Shown here piece after piece: positions 8,091-14,468 of a stretch of 15,100 nucleotides of DNA. The notes under the pieces were generated by a model. The model had not been told where the DNA came from. It saw only the letters and a list, made by a program, of their open reading frames with translations, and ran no database searches. The DNA is taken from positions 1-15,100 of the forward strand of contig JABGQJ010000110.1 of NCBI GenBank assembly GCA_018648945.1, written 5' to 3'. Numbering within the stretch: the first letter of the stretch is position 1; every line of letters begins with the position of its first letter. The stretch comes from Victivallales bacterium (GTDB taxonomy: Bacteria > Verrucomicrobiota > Lentisphaeria > Oligosphaerales > Lenti-02). The position numbers and the translations under genes were made by a program.

Positions 8091-8875
8091 GCCGGTCCTC
8101 GCAAGGCTACTGGGACGCCATTGCCGCGGAGTACCAGCGTGTCACTCGCATCCGCGTGGATGATTTCCACTACGGACCGCTGGTTCCGGGCGACCGCCAG
8201 CTTGGATTGCTGCCCGCGACGTTGGCGGGGCTGCGCTGTCTGGAACTGGGCTGCGGCGGCGCGCAAAACTCGATCTACCTGGCCAAGTGCGGGGCGCGTT
8301 GTGTCGCCTGCGACTTGTCCGGGGAGCAGCTAGCGGCGGCGGGACGCCTGGCTGCGGAGCACCATGCCCTGGTGGACCTGGTGCAGACGGACCTCGACCA
8401 TCTCCCCTTCCGGGGACAGGCTCGTTTTGGGCTGATTCACTCGTGCTATGCCTTGCCCTTCGTGGAGGCCCCGGAACGGCTGATCCAGGCTGCGGCCGAG
8501 CTGCTGCGGCCGGGCGGCGTGTTTGTCCTGAGCACGTCCCACCCCTTGGACATGGGGGAGTGGGTGGAAGTGGATGGCGGGGACACCGGCGTCTTCACCC
8601 AGAACTACTTTTCCCCAGCCAAGGACTGGCGCCAGGAAGGGGAGTCCGAAGAAGCCAGTCGAGCGGTGCCCCTGAGCACGCTGTTCGGTTGGTTTCGACA
8701 GGCAGGCCTGGTTGTCGACCAGTTGCTGGAGCCACGCCCCGAGGCCCGCAACGTCGTCTCTGACCGGGCGCTGTGCGACCAGGTCCCCTACTGGAGCGCT
8801 GACTGGATGGAGCGGCGGGACGACCTGTCCCGCATTCCCTTCCTCACCGTGATCCGGGCGGTCAAACCGCAGTGA
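8087..8875 (+). CDS. Class I SAM-dependent methyltransferase
   Basis: A 262-aa cytoplasmic protein with a Rossmann-fold methyltransferase core. Motif I is LELGCGGAQ (52-60), the ribose-binding acidic residue is D76 in VACDLSGEQL, motif II/III surrounds LVQTDLDHLPF (98-108), and LLRPGGVFVLSTSHP is the usual post-motif region. The N terminus YWDAIAAEYQ is the standard lead helix. The substrate cannot be inferred; proteins, small molecules and quinone-like substrates are all possible. The GTG at 8087 overlaps the stop of the upstream parvulin gene by 4 nt (GTGA), and no better in-frame start follows nearby, so the non-ATG start is preferred. The last codons form one arm of a 13-bp inverted repeat that continues past the stop. 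Confidence 0.9.
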   Translation: MSRSSQGYWDAIAAEYQRVTRIRVDDFHYGPLVPGDRQLGLLPATLAGLRCLELGCGGAQNSIYLAKCGARCVACDLSGEQLAAAGRLAAEHHALVDLVQTDLDHLPFRGQARFGLIHSCYALPFVEAPERLIQAAAELLRPGGVFVLSTSHPLDMGEWVEVDGGDTGVFTQNYFSPAKDWRQEGESEEASRAVPLSTLFGWFRQAGLVVDQLLEPRPEARNVVSDRALCDQVPYWSADWMERRDDLSRIPFLTVIRAVKPQ

Positions 8876-8926
8876 TCCCGGCTTTGCCGGGCACTGCCAA
8901 GGCAGATGTGACAGCGGTTTGACCGC
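8858..8926. repeat. Cloverleaf-like cluster of inverted repeats after the methyltransferase gene
   Basis: Two 13-nt arms, GCGGTCAAACCGC (8858-8870) and GCGGTTTGACCGC (8914-8926), are exact reverse complements. Between them lie CCCGGC-TTT-GCCGGG (8877-8891, 6-bp stem) and CTGC-CAAG-GCAG (8894-8905, 4-bp stem). Each outer arm can also fold on itself (GCGGT/ACCGC). The left arm is inside the methyltransferase reading frame. No T-run follows any hairpin, so it is not a standard intrinsic terminator, though it may end or stabilise the operon mRNA; a REP-like or small mobile palindrome is the other option. Confidence 0.75.
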
Positions 8927-8975
8927 GATACGCTCGGCACGATTCGGCCGCGAACTGCCGTAGTGCGGGAATCGG

Positions 8976-8984
8976 TGCTATGGT
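8976..8984 (+). promoter_or_regulatory. Candidate extended -10 for the HD-domain gene
   Basis: TGCTATGGT fits TGn followed by TATGGT (4 of 6 matches to TATAAT). Transcription would start near 8992, leaving a leader of about 22 nt with the GAGGAG ribosome-binding site at 9000-9005. There is no good -35. Confidence 0.3.
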
Positions 8985-9013
8985 GGTAGTCTCACTAACG
9001 AGGAGCCCGATCG

Positions 9014-9601
9014 ATGGCACACATCCCGACCCGCGACGATGCCTGGCAACTGGTCGTCGCCCACACCGAGTCCGAGGCGTTGGTAAACCACTACCTGGCG
9101 GTGGAGGCCGTGATGCGGCGTCTGGCGCGCAAGTATGGGCAGGATGAGGAGGAATGGGGCGCCATCGGCCTGGTTCACGATCTGGATTGGGAACGCTGGC
9201 CCGACGAGCACTGCCGCAAGACCCGGGAACTGCTTGAGGCGGCGGATTGGCCGGCGGAATACATCCGTGCGGTCGAGGCCCACGGTTGGGGCCTGTGCAC
9301 CGACGTGGAGCCCTTGACGACGCTGGAGAATTGCCTCTACGCGATCGATGAACTGACCGGGCTGGTGACGGCCTGCGCGCTGGTCCGGCCTTCGCGGAGC
9401 GTGCTGGATCTGAAGGTGAAATCGGTCAGGAAGAAATGGAAGAACGCCAACTTCGCGGCCGGTGCCAACCGCGAAGTCATCCAGCAGGGCGCGGACCGCC
9501 TGGGGGTGGAGCTGATGGATCTGATCGAGGACGTGATCGCGGGCATGCGCGAGGTGGCCGAGGAGATCGGCTTGGGCGCAAGCACGGGGCCAACCGAGTA
9601 G
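9014..9601 (+). CDS. HD-domain phosphohydrolase-like protein
   Basis: A 195-aa cytoplasmic protein of the HD superfamily of metal-dependent phosphohydrolases. Candidate metal ligands are H26 (VNHYLAVE), H55-D56 (GLVHDLDWE) and D112 (YAIDELTG), with H90 (VEAHGWG) as a further candidate, in the order H...HD...H...D. The segment AIDELTGLVTACALVRPSRS followed by VKSVRKKWKNANFAAGANR is characteristic of a widespread small HD family of unknown substrate. The start has GAGGAG at 9000-9005 with 8 nt spacing. It appears to be a single-gene unit, convergent with the BNR gene 55 nt away. The substrate (nucleotide or other phosphoester) is not predictable from the sequence. Confidence 0.9.
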   Translation: MAHIPTRDDAWQLVVAHTESEALVNHYLAVEAVMRRLARKYGQDEEEWGAIGLVHDLDWERWPDEHCRKTRELLEAADWPAEYIRAVEAHGWGLCTDVEPLTTLENCLYAIDELTGLVTACALVRPSRSVLDLKVKSVRKKWKNANFAAGANREVIQQGADRLGVELMDLIEDVIAGMREVAEEIGLGASTGPTE

Positions 9602-9626
9602 AGCAAGGCAGGGCGGGCAGCGTGTC

Positions 9627-9641
9627 GCCTGGCTTCCAGGC
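9627..9641. terminator. Possible bidirectional terminator hairpin between convergent genes
   Basis: GCCTGG-CTT-CCAGGC forms a 6-bp stem with a 3-nt loop between the convergent HD and BNR genes. No clear T-tract follows on either strand, so function is uncertain; placement is the main support. Confidence 0.35.
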
Positions 9642-9656
9642 CGACGTCGTCTTGGC

Positions 9657-10982
9657 CTATCGGCCCGCGATGGGCTCTGGGCGGGCGAAGTCGGTGGTCA
9701 TGGTGTCTGGCAGTCGCCACACTTGGTCCCCGGCCTGGTTGGTGAAGTAGAGACGGGACTCGGAGAAGTCGAACGGATTGCCGTCGGCCCAGAACGCGTA
9801 GAAGTCGGGGTGGGCGTTGACAGGGCGGCGTGCATAGGCGTGGTTGAGCGGGCTGTCGTGCGTGATCGAGCGCCGTTTCTTCCACGTCTGGCCGGCATCC
9901 TCGCTTAGCCAGAGCGCCATCTCGCCCCCGGTTCCGTGGACTTGCGGCCCGGGCTCAGTCGGCGCGATGATGCGCCAGACGGCACCGTCGATGTAGAGCG
10001 AACCCATGTCGTAGTTGTGGGTAGAGGTGGTGACAACGCGGAAGTCCCAGCGGTCCCCGAGCCACTGGCACAGCGTCCACTCCCGCGGCTCGCCGCTGGG
10101 TCCTGCGCGGTGGTCGGCTGAGGTGATCACCAGGATTACCGGGTTCCCTGCCGAGTCGAAGTTGATGTCCTTCATGTAGACGAGTCGGCCCTCGGCTTCG
10201 AAGTCCCGGATCAGAGCCGGGCAGTGTTTGTCGGTCATCGGCGTCTCGACCCGTTGTCCGTCTGCCTTCTGCCATGTATCCCCGCGGTCTGAGGTCTCGA
10301 CGTAGTACAGGTTCGTGCGGCGGTCGGGCTTTCCCTCGGGGTGCATGTTGAAGGCGGTGATGACTCGATTGCCCCGCTGTCGGCTGGTCTGGTAATGCCC
10401 TTCGATACCGGCGAGTTTCCGGTGCTCCGTCCACTGGCGTCCGTCTGGACTCTTGTTCCAGTACAACTCGCGGACACCGGTGTATTTGGTGAACAGATGC
10501 AGGAACCCCCGACCCTCGATCCACCAAGGCTGCGGATAGGTGAGTTCCTCCTCCGATACCTGCTCGAAGGCATCGACGCTGTAGGGATCGACACTGCGGT
10601 ACTTGTACCCCGGCCGCGTCTGGCCGCGCCCGCTGACGAAGATCCACACATGGCCGTACTCGTCGATGCAGATGCTTGGATTGTCGTGCGGATCATCGAC
10701 GCCGCCCTTGTCGTGCACGACGGTGGGGCGGGGGACCAAGCCAGTCGTGTGGTCATAGTAGGAAGCCATGGCGAGAAGGTGGCGCTTGTGGTCCTTCGAC
10801 GCGCCGTAGACGAAGAAGGTCTTCCCCACTTCCGGGCTATACACCGCGAGTGGCACGTGCTTTGCCGTGTAGGTCCCCAGGCCGCCGGAGTATTTGTCCC
10901 CGTAGAGGTGCTCCTCGCCCAGGTACTGGCCCAGTGTGAACCAGATGCCGCGGTAGCCGTCTTCTCTCGGGAAATCGCCCAT
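9657..10982 (-). CDS. BNR/Asp-box repeat beta-propeller protein (sialidase-like fold)
   Basis: A 441-aa protein with three Asp-box motifs of the S-x-D-x-G-x-T-W type: SPDGRQW (178-184), SDRGDTW (231-237) and SEDAGQTW (360-367). The N terminus DGYRGIWFTLGQYLGEEHLYGDKYSGGLGTY is typical of the BNR_4-like family common in polysaccharide-degrading environmental bacteria. These are predicted multi-bladed propellers of the sialidase or polysaccharide-lyase-related type; for most members the activity is unproven. No signal peptide is seen, which would place it in the cytoplasm. The frame is open to 11243, but the ATG at 10982 has GAGGAA about 6 nt upstream and begins the conserved MGDFPREDGYRG. Its 3' end faces the HD gene. 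It is probably a monocistronic carbohydrate-related gene. Confidence 0.87.
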   Translation of the reverse strand: MGDFPREDGYRGIWFTLGQYLGEEHLYGDKYSGGLGTYTAKHVPLAVYSPEVGKTFFVYGASKDHKRHLLAMASYYDHTTGLVPRPTVVHDKGGVDDPHDNPSICIDEYGHVWIFVSGRGQTRPGYKYRSVDPYSVDAFEQVSEEELTYPQPWWIEGRGFLHLFTKYTGVRELYWNKSPDGRQWTEHRKLAGIEGHYQTSRQRGNRVITAFNMHPEGKPDRRTNLYYVETSDRGDTWQKADGQRVETPMTDKHCPALIRDFEAEGRLVYMKDINFDSAGNPVILVITSADHRAGPSGEPREWTLCQWLGDRWDFRVVTTSTHNYDMGSLYIDGAVWRIIAPTEPGPQVHGTGGEMALWLSEDAGQTWKKRRSITHDSPLNHAYARRPVNAHPDFYAFWADGNPFDFSESRLYFTNQAGDQVWRLPDTMTTDFARPEPIAGR

Positions 10983-11410
10983 GGTACGTTCCTCGCTCAG
11001 GTTACTGATCGACCTACAGAATCCCGCTGCCAGGCGGAGCACAGTCACGGATTGCGCCGGCAGGATCGATGCGCGGAGTCCTGACCACGCAGGAGCATAG
11101 TCGCCCGACCTGCTGGTGACAAGGTCTCCCGCTTCCTCCGCAACGGTCCGCGATCCGAGCATTCGGGGCCCTCGGAGTGATGCTCGAATCGGTGGGCAGA
11201 TATCGCTCGTTCGCCGAGTAGGTTCCGGTCTGCCATGCACCATGTGTTCGCCCCCTCGCTGAGTAGGTAGGCCAGTTTCTTCGGCAGGAGGAGGTCGTTG
11301 TCAGCCCGGGCAGCACTTCCTGCGGGTGGGTTCCACTCGACACCTTCCGGGGCTCTGATTCAAGGACGACGACGAGGGGATTCCGCAGGAGTCTGGGGCG
11401 AGAAACCAAA
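10983..11410. other. Non-coding interval between BNR gene and coiled-coil operon terminator
   Basis: About 430 nt without a convincing gene. The minus-strand open frames here (for example 11014-11427) give Arg/Pro/Cys-rich translations with no fold-like pattern and no Shine-Dalgarno sequence. It should contain the BNR promoter; the only pattern I can point to is GGATTCTGTAGG on the minus strand at 11013-11024, which recurs upstream of the 96-aa gene. I see no structured RNA family. Confidence 0.5.
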
Positions 11411-11441
11411 CAAGGGCGGCATCGCATGGATGCCGCCCTTG
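11411..11441 (-). terminator. Rho-independent terminator of the coiled-coil operon
   Basis: A perfect 13-bp stem, 11411-11423 paired with 11429-11441, with a 5-nt loop (GCATG on the plus strand). Read on the minus strand, the hairpin is followed by TTTGGTTTCT, a T-rich tail. It lies 29 nt after the stop of the 451-aa gene and is the strongest intrinsic terminator in the window. Confidence 0.85.
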
Positions 11442-11469
11442 GTGGTGGATATCTAGATCTGAGTGAGCC

Positions 11470-12825
11470 TTACTTCGTCGGGAGTAGGCTTGCCTCGAGG
11501 TCATCCTGCTCCAGCACTTGGTAGAAGATCTCCTGGATCATGTTCAGGAGGACCAGGCGGGCTTCGAGGCTGATGCGGACATCGCCGAACGCATCGGTCA
11601 GCGCGCGCCAGTACGCCTCAACACCACCAGAAGCCACTTCCATCGTGTTGCTGTGCGCGACCTTGTCGATCAGTTCGCGCTCCAGGCCCATCAGCCCATC
11701 CCAGAAGGCAGGCAGCGTTGCCTCGATGGTGAGGGTGTTGTCTTCCTCGTAGTCGAGTTTGCGCACCAGGCTGTTGAACTGCCGGCGGAGCATGGGGGTC
11801 AGTTTCATCTGGGCACCGACCTTGGGCCAGTCAATCTGCCCGAGGACGAGGTCGGCGAAGGAGTTCAGGCGTTCGGAATCCGCTTCCGCCTGTTCGGTCC
11901 GGCGTTCGGCGAAGAGGAGTTCCTTCTTGGCTGTGGCGATTCCTTCGTCCAGGCGGCGGTTGCCCACCACTTGTCCTTCGTACTTGCCCTGCCAGTCCAT
12001 GAGCTCTGCCTGCACGCGGGCCAGGTCCACCCGCAGGCGACCTGCCTGCTTCTCCAGCTCGGCCTCGAAGTGCTCCTCGAGCTGCTTGCTGTGTGCCTCG
12101 ATCTTCTCGCCTTGCACGCGCAGCCGCCGGTTCTCCGCCTGGGAGACCTCCAGTTTCTTGGCAAGGCCCTCCATTCCGCCGCGACCTTCGCGCAGTGCGC
12201 GCTTGGCTTCGTTCGCCTCTGCGGTGCGCTGCTGGGCTTCCTCGGTCGTGCGCTGGCTCTCGACTGTCAGTTGCGCGTCGCGCCTGCGCAGTTCCTCCAT
12301 CTCCGCTTCCAGAGCCGTCAGCCGGTCGAGCAACTCGGTGTTGCCTTGGCTGTCGTTCAGGATTCCGTCTGCCTGTGCCTGGGTGAACTTCAGCGGGCTG
12401 AAGCAGAGGAGGGTGCGCCACTTGTCGAGATCTTCGATCTTGAAGAAGTGCTCGAATTTCTCCTCGGAGAGTACGTAGTCGTCTTCCTCGAGGTCGTTCT
12501 CCTCGCGGTAGGCCTTGTACTCATCGGAGTGGAAATGCTCTTCCAGGCCCGTATGCAGTTTTTTGTGGGTGGGATACCAGACGGCGAACACTCCGCTGCA
12601 CATGGTCTGGGAGTATTCAGCCTTTTCCGCTTCACGGGTGAGGATCGTCTCCACCCGCTTGCGCCGTTTTTGATTCATGCGGTGACCGCCAGCGCTACAG
12701 GCCTTGAGAACCTGCGTGTTCGCTTGGACGTAAGCCCGGAGGCTCTGCCAAGGCAGATCGCTCACCATGCGGTCGAACGCTTCGCCGAGATCTACACCGA
12801 GAATCTCCTCGTTATTCCCCAACAT
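11470..12825 (-). CDS. Coiled-coil protein of unknown function
   Basis: A 451-aa protein I do not recognise. An N-terminal, probably globular region (1-160) holds a notable aromatic and acidic segment (around FAVWYPTHKKLHTGLEEHF and DLEEDDYVLSEEKFEHFF). A long coiled coil follows at about 162-322 with heptad-like Leu/Ala spacing and many Glu/Arg/Gln residues. A C-terminal helical region (323-451) contains DVRISLEARLVLLNMIQEIFYQVL. No signal peptide, membrane segment, Walker motif or nuclease motif is visible, so it is likely a cytoplasmic scaffold or structural protein. The ATG at 12825 is directly preceded by an in-frame TTG (12828) that has better spacing to AAGGAG, so the true start may be TTG. 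It overlaps the 96-aa gene by 14 nt, implying translational coupling, and ends at a strong terminator. Confidence 0.8.
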   Translation of the reverse strand: MLGNNEEILGVDLGEAFDRMVSDLPWQSLRAYVQANTQVLKACSAGGHRMNQKRRKRVETILTREAEKAEYSQTMCSGVFAVWYPTHKKLHTGLEEHFHSDEYKAYREENDLEEDDYVLSEEKFEHFFKIEDLDKWRTLLCFSPLKFTQAQADGILNDSQGNTELLDRLTALEAEMEELRRRDAQLTVESQRTTEEAQQRTAEANEAKRALREGRGGMEGLAKKLEVSQAENRRLRVQGEKIEAHSKQLEEHFEAELEKQAGRLRVDLARVQAELMDWQGKYEGQVVGNRRLDEGIATAKKELLFAERRTEQAEADSERLNSFADLVLGQIDWPKVGAQMKLTPMLRRQFNSLVRKLDYEEDNTLTIEATLPAFWDGLMGLERELIDKVAHSNTMEVASGGVEAYWRALTDAFGDVRISLEARLVLLNMIQEIFYQVLEQDDLEASLLPTK

Positions 12826-13102
12826 CAAGGAGGTACTCCTTCTTCAGAAACTCTTGACTTTTGGCCACTAGGGCAGCAGCCATCTGGCGCCGCAACGAGT
12901 ATTCGATCTTTCCGAGAGCCATCTTGAGGCCAGCTGCGAGGTCCGCTTTGCCTTCCTTCTCTGCCCTGGCACTAGTCTGCCGGCAGAGAAGATCCGCTTC
13001 GCGCCACTTGCTTTCCTGACATAGCATCGCCACCCGACTCATCGCGTCCTCGGGCTGAACGACACTCTCTTTCTGGCTCTTGCCTGCTTTTTTCTTCGCC
13101 AT
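12812..13102 (-). CDS. Small protein of unknown function, first gene of coiled-coil operon
   Basis: A 96-aa soluble protein with a lysine-rich start (MAKKKAGKSQKE) and then mostly helix. The stretch AMSRVAMLCQESKWREADLLCRQTSARAEKEGKADLAAGLKMAL resembles a degenerate TPR-type helical hairpin, followed by a helix ending in AKSQEFLKKEYLLDVGE. No family is recognised. An in-frame TTG at 13144 would add 14 residues but has poor ribosome-binding spacing, so the ATG at 13102 is preferred, with only a distant GGAG upstream. Its 3' end overlaps the start of the 451-aa coiled-coil gene, in a different frame. The pair probably makes interacting products; the small protein may be an adaptor. Function unknown. 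Confidence 0.72.
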   Translation of the reverse strand: MAKKKAGKSQKESVVQPEDAMSRVAMLCQESKWREADLLCRQTSARAEKEGKADLAAGLKMALGKIEYSLRRQMAAALVAKSQEFLKKEYLLDVGE

Positions 13103-13252
13103 GGAATGTGAGGCCACTCCGTGTATTCCGCATGGTATGCCCAACTCACCGGGAGCAAGCTACCCCTACAGAATCCGCCACCTTTGGGCGGTATCCAATA
13201 CTGAAAGAAATGCTGGTACCGACCGATGTCAGTCCCAGCGATGGAGAGCAGT

Positions 13253-13326
13253 TGGAGGCGCGGACCGGATTCGAACCGGTGATGGAGATTTTGCAGACCT
13301 CTGCCTTACCACTTGGCGACCGCGCC
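13253..13326 (-). tRNA. tRNA-Cys (anticodon GCA)
   Basis: A 74-nt cloverleaf including encoded CCA. Acceptor stem GGCGCGG/CCGCGCC; D arm GCC-AAGTGGTAA-GGC; anticodon stem GAGGT/ATCTC with loop CTGCAAA, so the anticodon is GCA (Cys); 4-nt variable loop; T arm ACCGG-TTCGAAT-CCGGT. The discriminator is U73, the identity base expected for tRNA-Cys. It decodes UGC/UGU. It stands between the promoter of the unknown coiled-coil operon and the VIT-VWA gene. Confidence 0.97.
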
Positions 13327-13691
13327 CTATAATGCTTGCAGGCCTAGTAATATGCCAGACGAATACGTGGCGTCCACCCGCAATGGGAAGATTATGGCCC
13401 CTTTCGCGCCTCAAAGCAACCCCTCGGCCGGAGGGAGCAAGGCAATGCTGGATGGCTTCGCTGCCGCCAGGGCGTCCCGATCCCGGACAGTTCGGTGGTC
13501 GGCGAGTTGGATGCTTGGTTTTACATGGCATGGGTACCACTGGGCTTTGGGAGGATGCGGGCGGCAGGATGAGGTGGCCACGCTGCCCTTGTTTGCTCAC
13601 CACTCGTCGGGTGGGCACCCATTCTGCTTGGGCCTTCCCCGAACTGCGGAGGGGTCCGCGGTCATCCCAACCAAACCCGAGGTTCCCAGCC
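13327..13691. other. Intergenic region between tRNA-Cys and the VIT-VWA gene
   Basis: 365 nt with no convincing gene; open frames on both strands give low-complexity or Arg/Pro-rich translations. It should contain divergent promoters for tRNA-Cys and the VIT-VWA gene. Visible structure: a near-palindrome CCCTCGGCCGGAGGG (13421-13435), and a 5-bp hairpin GCGGA-GGGG-TCCGC (13646-13659) 32 nt before the VIT-VWA start codon that may lie in the leader mRNA. Confidence 0.5.
13391..13419 (-). promoter_or_regulatory. Candidate sigma-70-type promoter for tRNA-Cys
   Basis: On the minus strand TTGCTT (13414-13419), 17-nt spacer, then CATAAT (13391-13396; 5 of 6 matches). Transcription would begin near 13384, giving a 5' leader of about 58 nt for RNase P to remove. 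A weaker alternative is TGGACG/TATTAC (13371-13376 and 13347-13352, 18-nt spacer), nearer the tRNA. Confidence 0.45.
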
Positions 13692-14468
13692 ATGATCTTG
13701 ATCCGTTCCCCCAAACCGTGCGCCGGGCGTCCCTCCCGTTGTGCAGGCGCGGCAGTGGCCGCGTTCCTGATCCTCAGCAGTTTCACCCATGCCGCCGGGC
13801 TGCTGATCGCGGATGGCGGCTCCGGAGGCGTACTCAAGATCGTGTCCCACGAGGTCCAGGTCACTATCAACAACGGGATTGCCGTCACCGAGGTCACCCA
13901 GGTCTTCCGCAACACCGAGGACCGGCAGGTCGAGGCGCTCTACACCTTCCCCGTCCCCAAGTCGGCATCGGTGGCCAACTTCAGCATGTGGATCAACGGC
14001 AAGGAGATGGTCGGCGAAGTGCTTGAGAAGAAGCGGGCCCGCGAGATCTACAACAGCTACAAACGGCAACGGCGCGATCCGGGCCTGCTTGAGCAGGTCG
14101 ATTACAGGACCTTCGAGATGCGCATCTTCCCCATTGGCCCGAAGGCCAAGCAGCGTGTCCAGGTCACCTACTACCAGGAGTTGGAGTGGGACAGCGACTG
14201 GGTTACCTACGTCTACCCGCTTGCCACCACCACGCGCAAGACCATCGATCAACGGACCGAAGGGACCTTCTCCCTCGACCTCAACTGCAGGTCGGAGATC
14301 CCCATCGTCGGCAAGCAGAGCCCGAGCCACCCTGCGGACTTCGCGTTTGCTTTGTCTCGCACACGGCCGAGTTCCTGCAGGCCAGCCTTGAGACGCGGGA
14401 AGGAAACCTGGCAAGGGACGCGGTTCTCTGCTTCCAGACTAAGCGTCCCCGGACTGGCCTCGACCTGA
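13692..14468 (+). CDS. VIT-VWA protein, N-terminal part (VIT domain; frame broken)
   Basis: First part of an exported VIT-VWA protein. Residues 1-35 are a long signal peptide (AAVAAFLILSSFTHAAG). Residues about 40-165 are the VIT domain (vault protein / inter-alpha-trypsin inhibitor type), with the typical HEVQVTINNGIAVTEVTQVFRN, EALYTFPVPKSASVANFSMWINGKEMVGEV and KKRAREIY segments. The family usually continues directly into a von Willebrand A domain and runs to roughly 700 residues or more. Here the frame stops at 14468 after 258 aa, but sensible family sequence ends near residue 218 (SPSHPADFAF) and continues one frame away from about 14342. The last 40 residues are therefore out-of-frame noise. 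The ATG has GAGG at 13679-13682 with 9 nt spacing. A sequencing error or a real frameshift can both explain this. Confidence 0.85.
   Translation: MILIRSPKPCAGRPSRCAGAAVAAFLILSSFTHAAGLLIADGGSGGVLKIVSHEVQVTINNGIAVTEVTQVFRNTEDRQVEALYTFPVPKSASVANFSMWINGKEMVGEVLEKKRAREIYNSYKRQRRDPGLLEQVDYRTFEMRIFPIGPKAKQRVQVTYYQELEWDSDWVTYVYPLATTTRKTIDQRTEGTFSLDLNCRSEIPIVGKQSPSHPADFAFALSRTRPSSCRPALRRGKETWQGTRFSASRLSVPGLAST

Noticed and set aside
11014..11427. A 137-aa minus-strand open frame between the BNR gene and the terminator
   Set aside because: Arg/Pro/Cys-rich composition, no ribosome-binding site, and it overlaps the intrinsic terminator hairpin; no protein-like pattern.
11470..13102. Calling the coiled-coil operon an anti-phage defence system
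   Set aside because: No nuclease, NTPase, toxin or sensing domain is visible and no known defence genes flank it; the idea cannot be supported from sequence alone.
13253..13326. tRNA-Cys as an integration site of a mobile element
   Set aside because: I found no second copy of the tRNA 3' end in the window and no integrase or phage gene nearby.
13229..13915. A 228-aa minus-strand open frame spanning the tRNA and the VIT-VWA start
   Set aside because: It reads through the tRNA gene and antisense to a clear signal peptide and VIT domain.
14335..14355. Programmed -1 ribosomal frameshift as the explanation for the split VIT-VWA gene
   Set aside because: The local sequence (GCGTTTGCTTTG) does not contain a proper X-XXY-YYZ slippery heptamer and I see no stimulatory structure; a simple 1-nt loss is more economical.
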